Assembly (NCBI GenBank): GCA_944389015.1
Contig: CALXKS010000010.1
Location: 1-52,645, forward strand
Origin: an uncultured Spirochaetaceae bacterium
GTDB lineage: Bacteria; Spirochaetota; Spirochaetia; Sphaerochaetales; Sphaerochaetaceae
Direction: 5' to 3'
DNA length: 52,645 bases
The position numbers and the translations under genes were made by a program. Positions 43,209-51,947 of the stretch are shown here, piece after piece. Under the pieces are notes generated by a model. That model searched no databases and was not told the DNA's origin. It saw only the letters and a list, made by a program, of their open reading frames with translations. Numbering within the stretch: position 1 is the stretch's first letter; every line of letters begins with the position of its first letter.

Positions 43209-43975
43209 AGTATCAGCGAAGCAGCCTCCTTATCTGTATAAAGAAATGCATTTTCCTTGTTCTTGAGTATTGTTGCGGGACATGCTGTGGAAACATCATC
43301 ATTCACAACATGATAAATCGCATCGGCCTTTGTCCTGGACGGAACAGAGCAATACATCCATGAAGCAGAGCAAAGGCCCGGGATTGTCACCGTAAGTGCG
43401 TGAGTCGGCACATCCTCAATCCGTTCAAAGCATCCATCATGAACCTGCTGTTCCCTGCACTTCTTTTCCAGCTCGACAACCTTTACATAGAGCCTATCAT
43501 TGAAATCAGCGACAGGAGGATCATTGAAGGCTATATGGCCATTTTCTCCGATTCCAAGTATGCATATATCAAGAGGATTCTCCTTCAGAAGCTGGGAATA
43601 CCGCTCCGCTTCCTTCTCTATATCCATGGCATTCCCGTTTATAAGATTTATGCTCCGGAACGGCCTGAGATCGAAGATCGAACGCCTGAGATAATTACGG
43701 AATCCTGCAGGGTTCTCTGGATCAAGTCCTACATACTCATCCATGTGGAATGCATTGATCCTGTTCCATTCAATCTCTTTATCGGAAAGAAGAGATGCAA
43801 GTGTCTCATTCTGCGAAGGAGCAGCTGCGAACATGATATTCAAAGTCTCTTTTGTTTTGAGAAGCTCTTTTATCTTCTCCGCGATCTCCTTCCCTGCGCA
43901 CTCACCCATATCATTACGGCTATCAAACACCCTCACCAGCATTCTGCCGCAATAGAACTCTTTTATAGCTTTCAT
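43205..43975 (-). CDS. Glucosamine-6-phosphate deaminase-like protein
   Basis: 256 residues of the NagB/6-phosphogluconolactonase family. The segment NAFHMDEYVGL (74-84) carries the catalytic Asp79 region. The second site reads GIGENGHIAFNDPPVADFND (141-160): His147 is present, but the Glu that normally follows in FNEP is Asp152. This variant, with the PPVADFND extension, marks a subgroup different from canonical NagB, so the substrate may not be glucosamine-6-phosphate. GGAG precedes the ATG. It lies between larA-like and nagA genes in one operon. Confidence 0.85.
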   Translation of the reverse strand: MKAIKEFYCGRMLVRVFDSRNDMGECAGKEIAEKIKELLKTKETLNIMFAAAPSQNETLASLLSDKEIEWNRINAFHMDEYVGLDPENPAGFRNYLRRSIFDLRPFRSINLINGNAMDIEKEAERYSQLLKENPLDICILGIGENGHIAFNDPPVADFNDRLYVKVVELEKKCREQQVHDGCFERIEDVPTHALTVTIPGLCSASWMYCSVPSRTKADAIYHVVNDDVSTACPATILKNKENAFLYTDKEAASLIL

Positions 43976-43987
43976 CAGATAATCTCC

Positions 43988-45259
43988 TTAATCATACAAA
44001 AATGTCTCAGAACCATTTGAAAGAACACCGATCCGGCACTCTGGGTTCTCCTTCAGGATATCCTCGATGCACTTCTGCAGTTCATTCCTTCCATAATGCC
44101 TGCATCCACACATCTCCATTTCCTCTTTTGTAACACCATCACTAACAACAATAAGCCTTCTGCGCCGTCTCAGCTTAGACATGCTGTTTCCGACAGCAAT
44201 TGCAAGCGGGTCACCATGATTCTCTCCCCTTATGCAGGCATTCACTATCGCATCACCATCCTCCCGTCCCATGAAGGCAGGATACTCTTCATGAGGACCG
44301 ATTCCCTCATAATTGGGGCTGACAAGCACGATCGTCCCACCTCTAGTGCCTTTTAAGGCAGGTTCTGCAGAGTACATTGCCTTAGGAGACTGCCAGAAAT
44401 CCTGATCCGCGGGATGCGAGCTGGCAATTATCACATCAAGCTTCTCCTTTACCTTGAACCCGACGATCCTCTTGCCTCTTCTGACACCTTCTCTATGTGC
44501 TTCTATGTAATGTCCTGCAACGACATCCGCAATCTGCAATCTGGCGTTAAGCACAACATTTATGATGAAATCCAGACCTATGGAATCCACCCAGTTCTCC
44601 ATCATATCCCTTATAGGTGTTGTTTCCAATCCAAAGAGATTCTCATCAAAGAGAGATGCCTTCAGGTGGAAGTATGCGACCGTCTTCTCACCTGCTATCC
44701 CGGGATAGAGAATCTTTCCTCCACCACCCCATCCCATGACTGGATGCGGAACAAGGCAGCCTATACCGATATGGATATCCGCATCCATCACGGCTTTAGT
44801 AGCCATTATGGGAGCACCTTCCGGAGTATCACCAACATAGACCAGGCCTTCCGGTTTCCTGAACTCCGAGTTGATGACACGGTATTTCCTGTAAACATCT
44901 GTACCGACGCGCTCTTCAAGCTCTTTCTCTGTCATATATCTATGACTGCCAAGAGCCGCGACAATTGTTATCTCCTCCGGTTTTTTCCCATAGGCCTCAA
45001 GCTTTCGGAGAAGAACAGGAAGAATCCTTGCCTGCGGAGTAGGACGCGAACCATCATCGATTATGATGGCAATCCTTTTCCCTTCTCTGACAATCTCCTC
45101 AAGCTTCCTTCCCCCGATCGGATTATCAATGGCATTCTCCACAATCTGCTCAGGATTGCCCGCTTCCGGAACAAAGGCAGGATCCATCATCCCCGCGAAA
45201 TTCCTGTCAGGTATATCAAAATCTATTCGCTCATTTCCATATGGTATCGATACTTTCAT
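43988..45259 (-). CDS. LarA-like nickel-dependent racemase/epimerase family protein
   Basis: 423 residues of the DUF2088/LarA family. The residues that hold the nickel-pincer nucleotide in lactate racemase are in place: His106 (ALGSHR), His172 and Lys182 (VPHPVMGWGGGGK), His198 (YFHLKAS), plus Asp69/Arg72 (DDGSRP). So it should racemise or epimerise a 2-hydroxy acid if the cofactor is made; larB, larC and larE are not in the window. Context of an amino-sugar operon suggests a sugar acid rather than lactate. ATG at 45259 with GGAG; a longer in-frame start would run into the permease gene. 13 bp after the permease stop. Confidence 0.88.
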   Translation of the reverse strand: MKVSIPYGNERIDFDIPDRNFAGMMDPAFVPEAGNPEQIVENAIDNPIGGRKLEEIVREGKRIAIIIDDGSRPTPQARILPVLLRKLEAYGKKPEEITIVAALGSHRYMTEKELEERVGTDVYRKYRVINSEFRKPEGLVYVGDTPEGAPIMATKAVMDADIHIGIGCLVPHPVMGWGGGGKILYPGIAGEKTVAYFHLKASLFDENLFGLETTPIRDMMENWVDSIGLDFIINVVLNARLQIADVVAGHYIEAHREGVRRGKRIVGFKVKEKLDVIIASSHPADQDFWQSPKAMYSAEPALKGTRGGTIVLVSPNYEGIGPHEEYPAFMGREDGDAIVNACIRGENHGDPLAIAVGNSMSKLRRRRRLIVVSDGVTKEEMEMCGCRHYGRNELQKCIEDILKENPECRIGVLSNGSETFLYD

Positions 45260-45272
45260 CTTTATTCTCCTG

Positions 45273-46124
45273 TTACTTGACCGCACCTTTTGTGGCATCA
45301 CCTGTGATGTAGTCCTTTATGCATATGAAGAGTATGACCAGCGGTACCGTCGTCAATACAGACCCTGCCATCACAAGCTCCCATGGAATGCCTGTCGCTG
45401 GATTGTTCTTCAGGATTTCATAAAGCTTTACAATCACGGTCTTCTTTGAAGAAGATGATATGAATGTGAATGCAAACAGGAATTCATTCCAGGTTCTCGT
45501 GAATGCGAAAATCACAGCAACAGCAATTCCTATGGATGATATAGGCGTCACTATCTTTGTCATAATCGAGAACTTATTGCAGCCATCAATCATCGCAGCC
45601 TCCACTGTATCTTTCGGGATGCTGTCAAATGTGGTTTTAAGCAGCAGGACTATGAATGCAAGATTGAATGTCACATTCATGAGTATGAGGCTGAAAAGGG
45701 AGTTTATGAGATTCCATTTCATCATCAGCTGATAAAGAGGTATCACAACGACAATCGGGGCAAACATCTGGCTCAGGAGAACAATATAATAAACTTCCTT
45801 CTTTATCCTGAAATTCAGCTTTGAAAGCGCGTAGGCCGCTGGTATCCCGACCACAAGGATCATCAGTATTGTCCCAGCCGCAACAATGCTGCTGTTCTTG
45901 AATCCATTGAGGAGATCCATTCTTCTGAATGTCTCAACGTAGTTGCTCCACTGCGGGATTTCCGGGAACCATGTGACAGGGGACTGGAATACTTCATTAT
46001 TCGTCTTCAGTGATACCCCTATCATAGCAACCACTGGAAACATAAAGAGCACAAGCATGATGGCGACAAGGAATACCAGCAGGACTTTGCTGAGAACAGT
46101 ACCCCGGGAATGATGTTTTCTCAT
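45273..46124 (-). CDS. Sugar ABC transporter permease, MalG type
   Basis: 283 residues, six membrane helices. The EAA loop is VEAAMIDGCNKFSIMTKIVTP near 180-200. ATG at 46124 overlaps the stop of the partner permease by 4 nt (ATGA), so a longer in-frame start is rejected. Works with the MalF-type partner and binding protein upstream; no ATPase gene nearby. Confidence 0.92.
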   Translation of the reverse strand: MRKHHSRGTVLSKVLLVFLVAIMLVLFMFPVVAMIGVSLKTNNEVFQSPVTWFPEIPQWSNYVETFRRMDLLNGFKNSSIVAAGTILMILVVGIPAAYALSKLNFRIKKEVYYIVLLSQMFAPIVVVIPLYQLMMKWNLINSLFSLILMNVTFNLAFIVLLLKTTFDSIPKDTVEAAMIDGCNKFSIMTKIVTPISSIGIAVAVIFAFTRTWNEFLFAFTFISSSSKKTVIVKLYEILKNNPATGIPWELVMAGSVLTTVPLVILFICIKDYITGDATKGAVK

Positions 46125-47005
46125 ATCTCCTCCTCTTTCATCTTGCTTTGGACATACAGGACCGCGAACACCATCAAAACAAGGAAGCATATCACGCTTA
46201 TTGCCGCGCTATATGTGCGTTTATTGAACTCAAAGGCATTCTGGTATACGAAATTGACAAGAATGGAGGATGAGTTGGAAGGTCCTCCGCTCGTCATCAT
46301 GTAGATCACATCGAATGAATTGAAAGCCCAGATTCCGATCAGGATCGCAAGCGTTTTGATATCCCTGGATATGAGAGGAAGCGTGATCCTGAAGAACTGA
46401 ATTATCGAATTCGCCCCATCTATCTGAGCTGCCTCGTAATAATCCTTGGGGATGAAATAAAGCGAGGAGAGAATATTGAGTGCACAGAAAGGCGCCACAG
46501 CCCAGATGTTCACTATCATCACAGCAATAAGAGATGTACTCGGGTTGCCAAGGAAGGAGACCGCTTTGTCGATTATTCCGATATCCTGAAGGAATTGCCC
46601 GATATGGCCGAAATTAGGGTTATACATCAATCTCCAGACGGTGCATGACACAGCTGCCGGCATAGCATATGGGATGAGAATTATCATTGTGAGAAGCCTG
46701 TTCCCAACGAATTTCCTATATAGCAGCAAAGCCATAAGCAGTCCCAGCAATATCTTGGCAGCGACTCCTGCGAAAACCCATATCGCTGTATTCCTGAAGG
46801 CAAGAGCTGCATCACCGCTGGTGAAGAACTTAACATAGTTCTGCAGACCTATGAATGTCATATTGCCTGTGACGGATCTATTGAAGAACGAAAGATATAT
46901 GACATTGAATATAGGATAGATAATGAAAACACAGAAGATCATCAGCATCGGTAGAATAAAAAGATAAGTAGTCAGTCTGCTGAGTTTTATCGAATCTTTC
47001 TTCAT
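46121..47005 (-). CDS. Sugar ABC transporter permease, MalF/UgpA type
   Basis: 294 residues, six membrane helices, first near residues 11-34. The EAA loop reads YEAAQIDGANSIIQFFRITLP near 191-211. Second gene of the operon after the binding protein, separated from it by a hairpin region of 66 bp. Substrate inferred from LarA/Nag genes downstream: an acetylated amino sugar or sugar acid. Confidence 0.92.
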   Translation of the reverse strand: MKKDSIKLSRLTTYLFILPMLMIFCVFIIYPIFNVIYLSFFNRSVTGNMTFIGLQNYVKFFTSGDAALAFRNTAIWVFAGVAAKILLGLLMALLLYRKFVGNRLLTMIILIPYAMPAAVSCTVWRLMYNPNFGHIGQFLQDIGIIDKAVSFLGNPSTSLIAVMIVNIWAVAPFCALNILSSLYFIPKDYYEAAQIDGANSIIQFFRITLPLISRDIKTLAILIGIWAFNSFDVIYMMTSGGPSNSSSILVNFVYQNAFEFNKRTYSAAISVICFLVLMVFAVLYVQSKMKEEEI

Positions 47006-47028
47006 TGAAGGCTCCTCTGGCCAAAGAG

Positions 47029-47056
47029 GATCCCCAGGCAGAATTGCCTGAGGATC
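47029..47056 (-). other. Hairpin between binding-protein and permease genes
   Basis: Outer arms GATCC (47029-47033) and GGATC (47052-47056), inner arms CAGGCA (47035-47040) and TGCCTG (47045-47050), 4-nt loop, one mismatch pair. A second possible stem TCCTCT/AGAGGA (47013-47030) overlaps it. No T run. Same operon position as the hairpins at 13682 and 20774. Confidence 0.55.
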
Positions 47057-47071
47057 AGCTTCTCCTGGAAT

Positions 47072-48319
47072 TTACTGAGCTGCAATTACCTCATTGCACT
47101 CTTTCTCCGCTGCTGCCCAAGCCTCAGCAGGGGTTTCTCTTCCAAACACCGCATTGGTGATATGATCTGCCATGATCTTCTGGATCTCTTCCCAGCAGAT
47201 GATCGATGGCTTGAACTTTGCCATTCCCTCAAATTCCACAAATGGAGCTACAAGAGCATTCTCCGGATCGGTGAAATCAGGAATAGCTTCGATGATGGAC
47301 TTCTGATTAGGTACGAATCCCAATTCCTTTGTCACCTGTCCCATATACTGAGCCCGATGCCAGAACTCCAGCCACTGAGCCGCAATTTCCTCATTTCCTG
47401 TCTTGAAAAGGAGATCTACATCCATAACACCATAAGAATAAGCATCTCCATCAGGTCCCTTGAGAGGAGGCAGGATCTCTGCCCAGCTATAGTCCTCTCC
47501 TGCAGCCTGAAGAGCAGCAAGTCCCTGGCCATTGTGGATATAAGCAGCAGCTGTCTGATTCGTGAATGCAGCCTGCGTCTCATTTATTGTATTCTCACCG
47601 TACCCGGGTTCTGCATACTTCGCTATATCAACATACATCTGCAACGAAGCCACACCCTCAGGGGTATTGAAGGCAACAGTCTTCCTGTCAGGACTGAGAA
47701 CATCACCGCCATATGCCCAGAGGAACGGGAGATAGCAATCAAGAGTATTCTTAGGATGTCCCGCTACAAGCGTATAAGCGTAAGGAGTAACCTCATTCTG
47801 GAGCTTCGGAGCAATCGCAAGGAACTCTTCCCAGGTCTCAGGGACTTCCGCACCTGCTGCATCAAGTGAATTCTTATTGATAAGAACCGATCTTACAGAC
47901 ATATAGGATGGGAGTGCCCAGAGATTTCCGTCTACGCTGCATACATCGATAGCAGCCTGCGAGAAATCATCAATGAACTCCTGGCTTACGTATTCATTGA
48001 TAGGAACGGTCCAGCCAGCTTCCATAAACAGCTCCGTCCAAGATGAGAACCCATACATTGCATCAGGGAAATTCCCCGATTCAGCAAGAGTGAGGATCTT
48101 CTGATAAGCATCAGAATAGCTCCAGCTCTCGAAAACAACCTCCACTCCTGTCTTCTCTTTGAATGCCTCAGCCGCTTTCTGAAGGTAACCATTGGAAAGG
48201 CCTGTATCACCAAGCGTCACATATGTGATGGACTTGCCTTTCTCCTCCTCTTTCGCACCACCTGCAAAAATGGAAACAGAAAGCAATAGAACAAGCAGCG
48301 CAACCAAGAACTTCTTCAT
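47072..48319 (-). CDS. Sugar ABC transporter substrate-binding protein
   Basis: 415 residues. Signal sequence MKKFLVALLVLLLSVSIFAGG followed by AKEEEKGK; no lipobox cysteine. Mature part has the family 1 solute-binding layout (SWSYSDAYQKILTLAESGNFPDAMYG, NKNSLDAAGAEVPETWEEFL, AAQWLEFWHRAQYMGQV). GGAGG precedes the ATG at 48319. Its leader is almost identical in design to the binding protein at 13725. First gene of the operon controlled by the divergent GntR-type regulator. Confidence 0.93.
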   Translation of the reverse strand: MKKFLVALLVLLLSVSIFAGGAKEEEKGKSITYVTLGDTGLSNGYLQKAAEAFKEKTGVEVVFESWSYSDAYQKILTLAESGNFPDAMYGFSSWTELFMEAGWTVPINEYVSQEFIDDFSQAAIDVCSVDGNLWALPSYMSVRSVLINKNSLDAAGAEVPETWEEFLAIAPKLQNEVTPYAYTLVAGHPKNTLDCYLPFLWAYGGDVLSPDRKTVAFNTPEGVASLQMYVDIAKYAEPGYGENTINETQAAFTNQTAAAYIHNGQGLAALQAAGEDYSWAEILPPLKGPDGDAYSYGVMDVDLLFKTGNEEIAAQWLEFWHRAQYMGQVTKELGFVPNQKSIIEAIPDFTDPENALVAPFVEFEGMAKFKPSIICWEEIQKIMADHITNAVFGRETPAEAWAAAEKECNEVIAAQ

Positions 48320-48370
48320 ACGATTCCTCCTAATGTATTCATTCAATACCATTGATTGGCCTAAAGATTA

Positions 48371-48400
48371 GATGTTAGATAAAACATCATCAAACATCAT
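48371..48400 (-). promoter_or_regulatory. Operator repeats before the binding-protein operon
   Basis: AAACATCAT occurs at 48382-48390 and 48392-48400, and GATGTT (48371-48376) forms a perfect inverted repeat with AACATC (48383-48388). The sites lie just downstream of the predicted transcription start of the operon and match the palindrome at 48531, so they are probably bound by the divergent GntR protein. Confidence 0.55.
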
Positions 48401-48409
48401 ATCTTTACT

Positions 48410-48440
48410 ATATTAAAAAGCACAATTTCTAATTAGTCAA
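48410..48440 (-). promoter_or_regulatory. Probable promoter of the LarA/Nag operon
   Basis: Minus strand TTGACT (48440-48435) with TTTAAT (48417-48412) at 17-nt or TAATAT (48415-48410) at 19-nt spacing. Predicted start near 48403-48405. Confidence 0.45.
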
Positions 48441-48530
48441 ACAAATATATGCAAATTTTTCTCTCTAAAGCTGCCGGTATTAAACGCTATATATCCTTTA
48501 TATCGGTCAAATATTAATCAAATCTGGCTT

Positions 48531-48545
48531 AAACATCATATGTTT
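48531..48545. promoter_or_regulatory. Palindromic operator AAACATCATATGTTT
   Basis: Perfect inverted repeat AAACAT-CAT-ATGTTT. It shares AAACATCAT with the two copies at 48382 and 48392 and lies about 50 bases upstream of the GntR transcription start. Likely site of the GntR/FCD regulator. Confidence 0.6.
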
Positions 48546-48559
48546 TTGATTTTAATGCT

Positions 48560-48587
48560 TTGCTTTTCCATGAAATCATCATATATT
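48560..48587 (+). promoter_or_regulatory. Probable promoter of the GntR gene
   Basis: TTGCTT (48560-48565), 16-nt spacer, TATATT (48582-48587). Predicted start near 48594, 13 nt before the ATG, at the AAAGGGAG ribosome site. Confidence 0.45.
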
Positions 48588-48606
48588 ATTTGGAAAGGGA
48601 GTATTT

Positions 48607-49305
48607 ATGCAGGCAAAGGAGAAGCTGTCAGACAAGATCGCGGAACAGTTACTGGCTCTGGTTTCATCAGACTACAACCCCGGGGATAAACTTCCTTGCG
48701 AGTCAGAGCTTGCGGCTCATTTCGATGTAAGCCGCATTACGATAAGAGAAGCTGTCAGCAAGCTTGCTGTCTATGGGATCCTTGAAGTAAGACAGGGCGA
48801 CGGAACCATCGTCAAAAGCCTTTCACCCTCTTCCTTCATGAAACCTATACTCCCGATGCTCCGGCTGTCCAATACCGGTTTGATGGATATCTTCGAAGTA
48901 CGTCTGCTTCTTGAATGCAAAGCTGCGGAAAAAGCCGCGGAGTATGCTACGGAAGAGGAACTGGACGAGATCAGGAAAAACCTTGAGAAGATGAATGAAG
49001 CTGCAATCAACAACGATATGGATCTCTATAATGATCTTGATGTGACATTCCATATGCTTATAGCGAAAGCCTGCCATAACCAGGTTATCTACACTATAGA
49101 TGAGCTTCTGATGGATCTGATCAGGGAAACGATAAGGAAAACCTGCATGTACAATCAGCAGGTTATCAGTTCAGTGATCTACCACAACAAGATTTTCCAA
49201 GCGATGTCGCACCATGATTCAAAGGCTGCATATGATGCTATGCATGAACATGTTTCAGGAGCAATGAACTTCCTAAAGCAGGAAGAGAATCAATTGGCAA
49301 ATTGA
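48607..49305 (+). CDS. GntR family regulator with FCD ligand domain
   Basis: 232 residues. The N-terminal winged helix reads SDKIAEQLLALVSS...PGDKLPCESELAAHFDVSRITIREAVSKLAVYGILEVRQGDGTIV (about 8-71). The all-helical FCD domain follows, with the metal-binding pattern Asp in DVTFHMLI (near 142-149) and His residues in HDSKAAYDAMHEHVSG near 203-218. FCD regulators usually sense organic or sugar acids. It is divergent from the LarA/Nag transporter operon, with AAACATCAT repeats in the shared 287-bp gap, so it is the likely repressor of that operon. Confidence 0.92.
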   Translation: MQAKEKLSDKIAEQLLALVSSDYNPGDKLPCESELAAHFDVSRITIREAVSKLAVYGILEVRQGDGTIVKSLSPSSFMKPILPMLRLSNTGLMDIFEVRLLLECKAAEKAAEYATEEELDEIRKNLEKMNEAAINNDMDLYNDLDVTFHMLIAKACHNQVIYTIDELLMDLIRETIRKTCMYNQQVISSVIYHNKIFQAMSHHDSKAAYDAMHEHVSGAMNFLKQEENQLAN

Positions 49306-49325
49306 CAATGCCTGGAATAATGAAA

Positions 49326-49369
49326 CCAAGATGCGGATCATGAGCAGGAAGCCGCTCCAGCCATCTTGG
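49326..49369. terminator. Hairpin between the GntR and malic enzyme genes
   Basis: CCAAGATG (49326-49333) and CATCTTGG (49362-49369) enclose a region with further GCGG/CCGC pairing. It lies between convergent stops. No T run on either strand, so terminator function is tentative. Confidence 0.4.
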
Positions 49370-49401
49370 CCGAAGCAGCTTCTGAGCAGCATGATATGGA
49401 T

Positions 49402-50685
49402 TTACTTCCAGTACTTAGCCATCCTTTCCTTCAATGACTTCCTGTATCCATCCCAGTCGGTTATAGGCATTGCTGCGACTCCATCCTCTACAGCGGCCTT
49501 CGCAACAGCCACAGCCTCATACTCAATGACTCTCGGATCGAAGGGCTTCGGGACAATGTATGTTCTGCCAAATGAGAAATCCTCTCCTTCATATGCCTTC
49601 CGGACCTCTTCAGTCACAGGTTCATGGGCAAGCTCTGCAAGGGCTTTGGCAGCAGCCATCTTCATATTCTCCGTTATCCTCGAGGCTCTTACATCAAGGG
49701 CACCGCGGAAAATGAACGGGAATCCAAGCACATTATTGATCTGGTTGGGATAGTCAGAGCGGCCTGTTGCCATGATTACATCGGAGCGGGCGTCCATAGC
49801 ATCCTCGTATGTTATCTCAGGATCGGGGTTGGCCATTGCAAAGACAATCGGATCCGCGGCCATGGTCCTGAGCATATCCTTGGACAGGCAGCCAGCCACA
49901 GAAAGCCCCATGAAGACATCCGCACCTTCCACCGCATCAGCAAGCGTTCTCTTACTGGTATCGGCAGCAAGCTCCGCCTTCTCTGCCGTAAGACCTTCCC
50001 TGCCTTTATAGATGACGCCCTTGCTGTCGAGAAGCATGAGATTCTCCTTCCTGACACCAGCTGCGATGAACATCTTCGCACAGGATATGCCAGCTGCCCC
50101 TGCTCCGTTGACTACGACCTTCATCTCGCAGAGCTTCCGGCCTGTTATCTCTGCTGCATTCATAAGCCCCGCTGTTGCGATGATTGCCGTACCATGCTGA
50201 TCATCATGGAAAACAGGGATATCACAGCGCTTGATAAGCTCCCTCTCTATATAGAAGCATTCAGGGCCCTTGATATCCTCGAGATTGATTCCTCCGAATG
50301 TAGGAGAGATCGCTGCGATGATATCAACAAGCTTCTCAGGATCCTTCTCATCGATCTCTATATCAAAGACATCTATATCGGAGAACCTCTTGAAAAGAAC
50401 ACCCTTTCCCTCCATCACAGGCTTGGAGGCAAGTGCGCCCCTGTTGCCAAGCCCCAGTATAGCCGTACCATTCGATATCACGGCAACCAGATTGCCCTTG
50501 GATGTATATCTGTACGCATCTTCCTTATTCTCCGCGATTTTCAGTACCGGCTTTGCGACACCGGGTGTATATGCAAGCGCAAGATCATCTGCTGTTGAAC
50601 ACGGCTTGGTCGGAACTACGGAAACCTTTCCCGCGACCCCGTTCCTCGAATGATACTCCAGCGCTCTTTTCTCAAGTTCGTCCAT
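49402..50685 (-). CDS. NAD(P)-dependent malic enzyme
   Basis: 427 residues, the small bacterial form without a phosphotransacetylase tail. It decarboxylates malate to pyruvate. Seen: YTPGVAKP near 41-48, the Lys of [19 protein letters not shown] near 62-80, [11 protein letters not shown] near 156-166 with metal-binding Asp, the NAD-binding GAGAAG near 190-195 and [18 protein letters not shown] near 288-305. GAGGAG precedes the ATG at 50685. It follows the FAD oxidoreductase by 63 bp on the same strand and may share its transcript. Confidence 0.95.
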   Translation of the reverse strand: MDELEKRALEYHSRNGVAGKVSVVPTKPCSTADDLALAYTPGVAKPVLKIAENKEDAYRYTSKGNLVAVISNGTAILGLGNRGALASKPVMEGKGVLFKRFSDIDVFDIEIDEKDPEKLVDIIAAISPTFGGINLEDIKGPECFYIERELIKRCDIPVFHDDQHGTAIIATAGLMNAAEITGRKLCEMKVVVNGAGAAGISCAKMFIAAGVRKENLMLLDSKGVIYKGREGLTAEKAELAADTSKRTLADAVEGADVFMGLSVAGCLSKDMLRTMAADPIVFAMANPDPEITYEDAMDARSDVIMATGRSDYPNQINNVLGFPFIFRGALDVRASRITENMKMAAAKALAELAHEPVTEEVRKAYEGEDFSFGRTYIVPKPFDPRVIEYEAVAVAKAAVEDGVAAMPITDWDGYRKSLKERMAKYWK

Positions 50686-50748
50686 ATTCTCCTCCGTCTG
50701 AATCATTCTTCATCGCTTCCGCCTGGACAGTCAACCATCAAAAGCAGT

Positions 50749-51885
50749 TCACATCTTCTCCTGGAACATCGCAGCATCAAATGGAGAGCCGATGGCCTTC
50801 CTTGCCGATGCCATGAACTGCTTGCAGTTGATCAGAACAGCCCCCTTAACTATGCCATTCTCGCAGAATACAGTGAATCTGGAGCCGTCGCGGTCAATGA
50901 TGACCGAAGCATCATCTGCAATCTGGCCGAGAGAGACGACATCTATCCCACCGACTTTCAGGATCGCCGAAGAGTCAGAAGGAACATATGGAGAATCATC
51001 CCCGTTTATGACTGATGCGACCTTGCTCCCCATCTCACGGGCATGCAGCGCCAAACCGAACAAGCGGCCATTCAGCTCGATGACGTCACCGATCGCATAT
51101 ATATCAGGATCCGATGATCTGAGATGCTCATCCACGATTATCCCCTTATCCACATCAAGGGAGGCAGAAGATGCAAGGGATGCAGCAGGACGGACTCCTG
51201 CAGAGAAGCAGAGAACATCAGCAGGCAATTCTGTGCCATCAGAGAGGAACAGGGTGCTGCTATCCGCTCTCACTGCACTGGCTCCGGCATGAACCTCTAC
51301 CCCGCTTTTCCCCAGGCTGTCCTGCAGAAGCATTGCGGATGCCCTATCCAGCTGCCTGGAAAGAATATACTCACTGCTTTCAATGACGCTTACAGGAATA
51401 TGGAAGTGCTCTGCAACGGAGTATGCAAGCTCTAAGCCAAGAAGACCTCCTCCGATCACAGCCATGGAGCCGGAACCGGAAAGAGAGTTCCTTATCGCGA
51501 TTGCATCCTCTGCCGTCCGCAGCGAAAAGACTGATGTGCTGCGATTGCCTTCAAGAGGGAACACAAAGGCATTGCTTCCTGTTGCAATGATGAGTTTATC
51601 ATACTGGAGTCTGGTACCATCCTCCAAAGCCACAATGCGGCCATCTCCGTCAATCGATGAAGCAGGTGAATGGCATAGCTTTATCCCCTTCTCCCCATAC
51701 CACGATTCAGGATGGATATACAGGGATTCCGGAGAACTGCCGGAGATGATCTCCTCAATGCGCATTCGGTAATATGGAAGATAATTCTCTCCGAGAACCA
51801 GAAATACATCCCATTTATCCGCAAGAGAGGCAGCGGCCTGAACACCGGCAATGCCCCCTCCGATAATCACGATTTTCCCATTCAT
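50749..51885 (-). CDS. FAD-dependent NAD(P)H oxidoreductase (rubredoxin/nitrite reductase-type)
   Basis: 378 residues with two dinucleotide-binding domains: FAD site VIIGGGIAGVQAA (6-18) and NAD(P)H site AVIGGGLLGLELAYS near 141-155, and the second FAD motif DPDIYAIGDVIE near 262-273. A small C-terminal domain follows. Resembles NADH:rubredoxin reductases and the FAD part of NirB; the acceptor is unknown. No redox-active disulfide is seen. The ATG at 51885 lacks a ribosome site but has TATCAT exactly seven bases upstream, so the mRNA is probably leaderless. Confidence 0.87.
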   Translation of the reverse strand: MNGKIVIIGGGIAGVQAAASLADKWDVFLVLGENYLPYYRMRIEEIISGSSPESLYIHPESWYGEKGIKLCHSPASSIDGDGRIVALEDGTRLQYDKLIIATGSNAFVFPLEGNRSTSVFSLRTAEDAIAIRNSLSGSGSMAVIGGGLLGLELAYSVAEHFHIPVSVIESSEYILSRQLDRASAMLLQDSLGKSGVEVHAGASAVRADSSTLFLSDGTELPADVLCFSAGVRPAASLASSASLDVDKGIIVDEHLRSSDPDIYAIGDVIELNGRLFGLALHAREMGSKVASVINGDDSPYVPSDSSAILKVGGIDVVSLGQIADDASVIIDRDGSRFTVFCENGIVKGAVLINCKQFMASARKAIGSPFDAAMFQEKM

Positions 51886-51892
51886 GGCTATA

Positions 51893-51898
51893 ATGATA
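51893..51898 (-). promoter_or_regulatory. -10 box placed for a leaderless transcript
   Basis: TATCAT on the minus strand ends seven bases before the ATG at 51885, with no Shine-Dalgarno sequence between. It lies directly after the araD terminator, so the gene needs its own promoter. Confidence 0.5.
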
Positions 51899-51904
51899 TA
51901 CGAA

Positions 51905-51929
51905 AACTGCCAAATATTCTCCGGCAGTT
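51905..51929 (-). terminator. Terminator of araD
   Basis: AACTGCC (51905-51911) and GGCAGTT (51923-51929) with an 11-nt loop, followed on the minus strand by TTTTCG when counted from the stem. It starts 18 bp after the araD stop. Confidence 0.65.
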
Positions 51930-51947
51930 CAAGCAATCATGATGATT

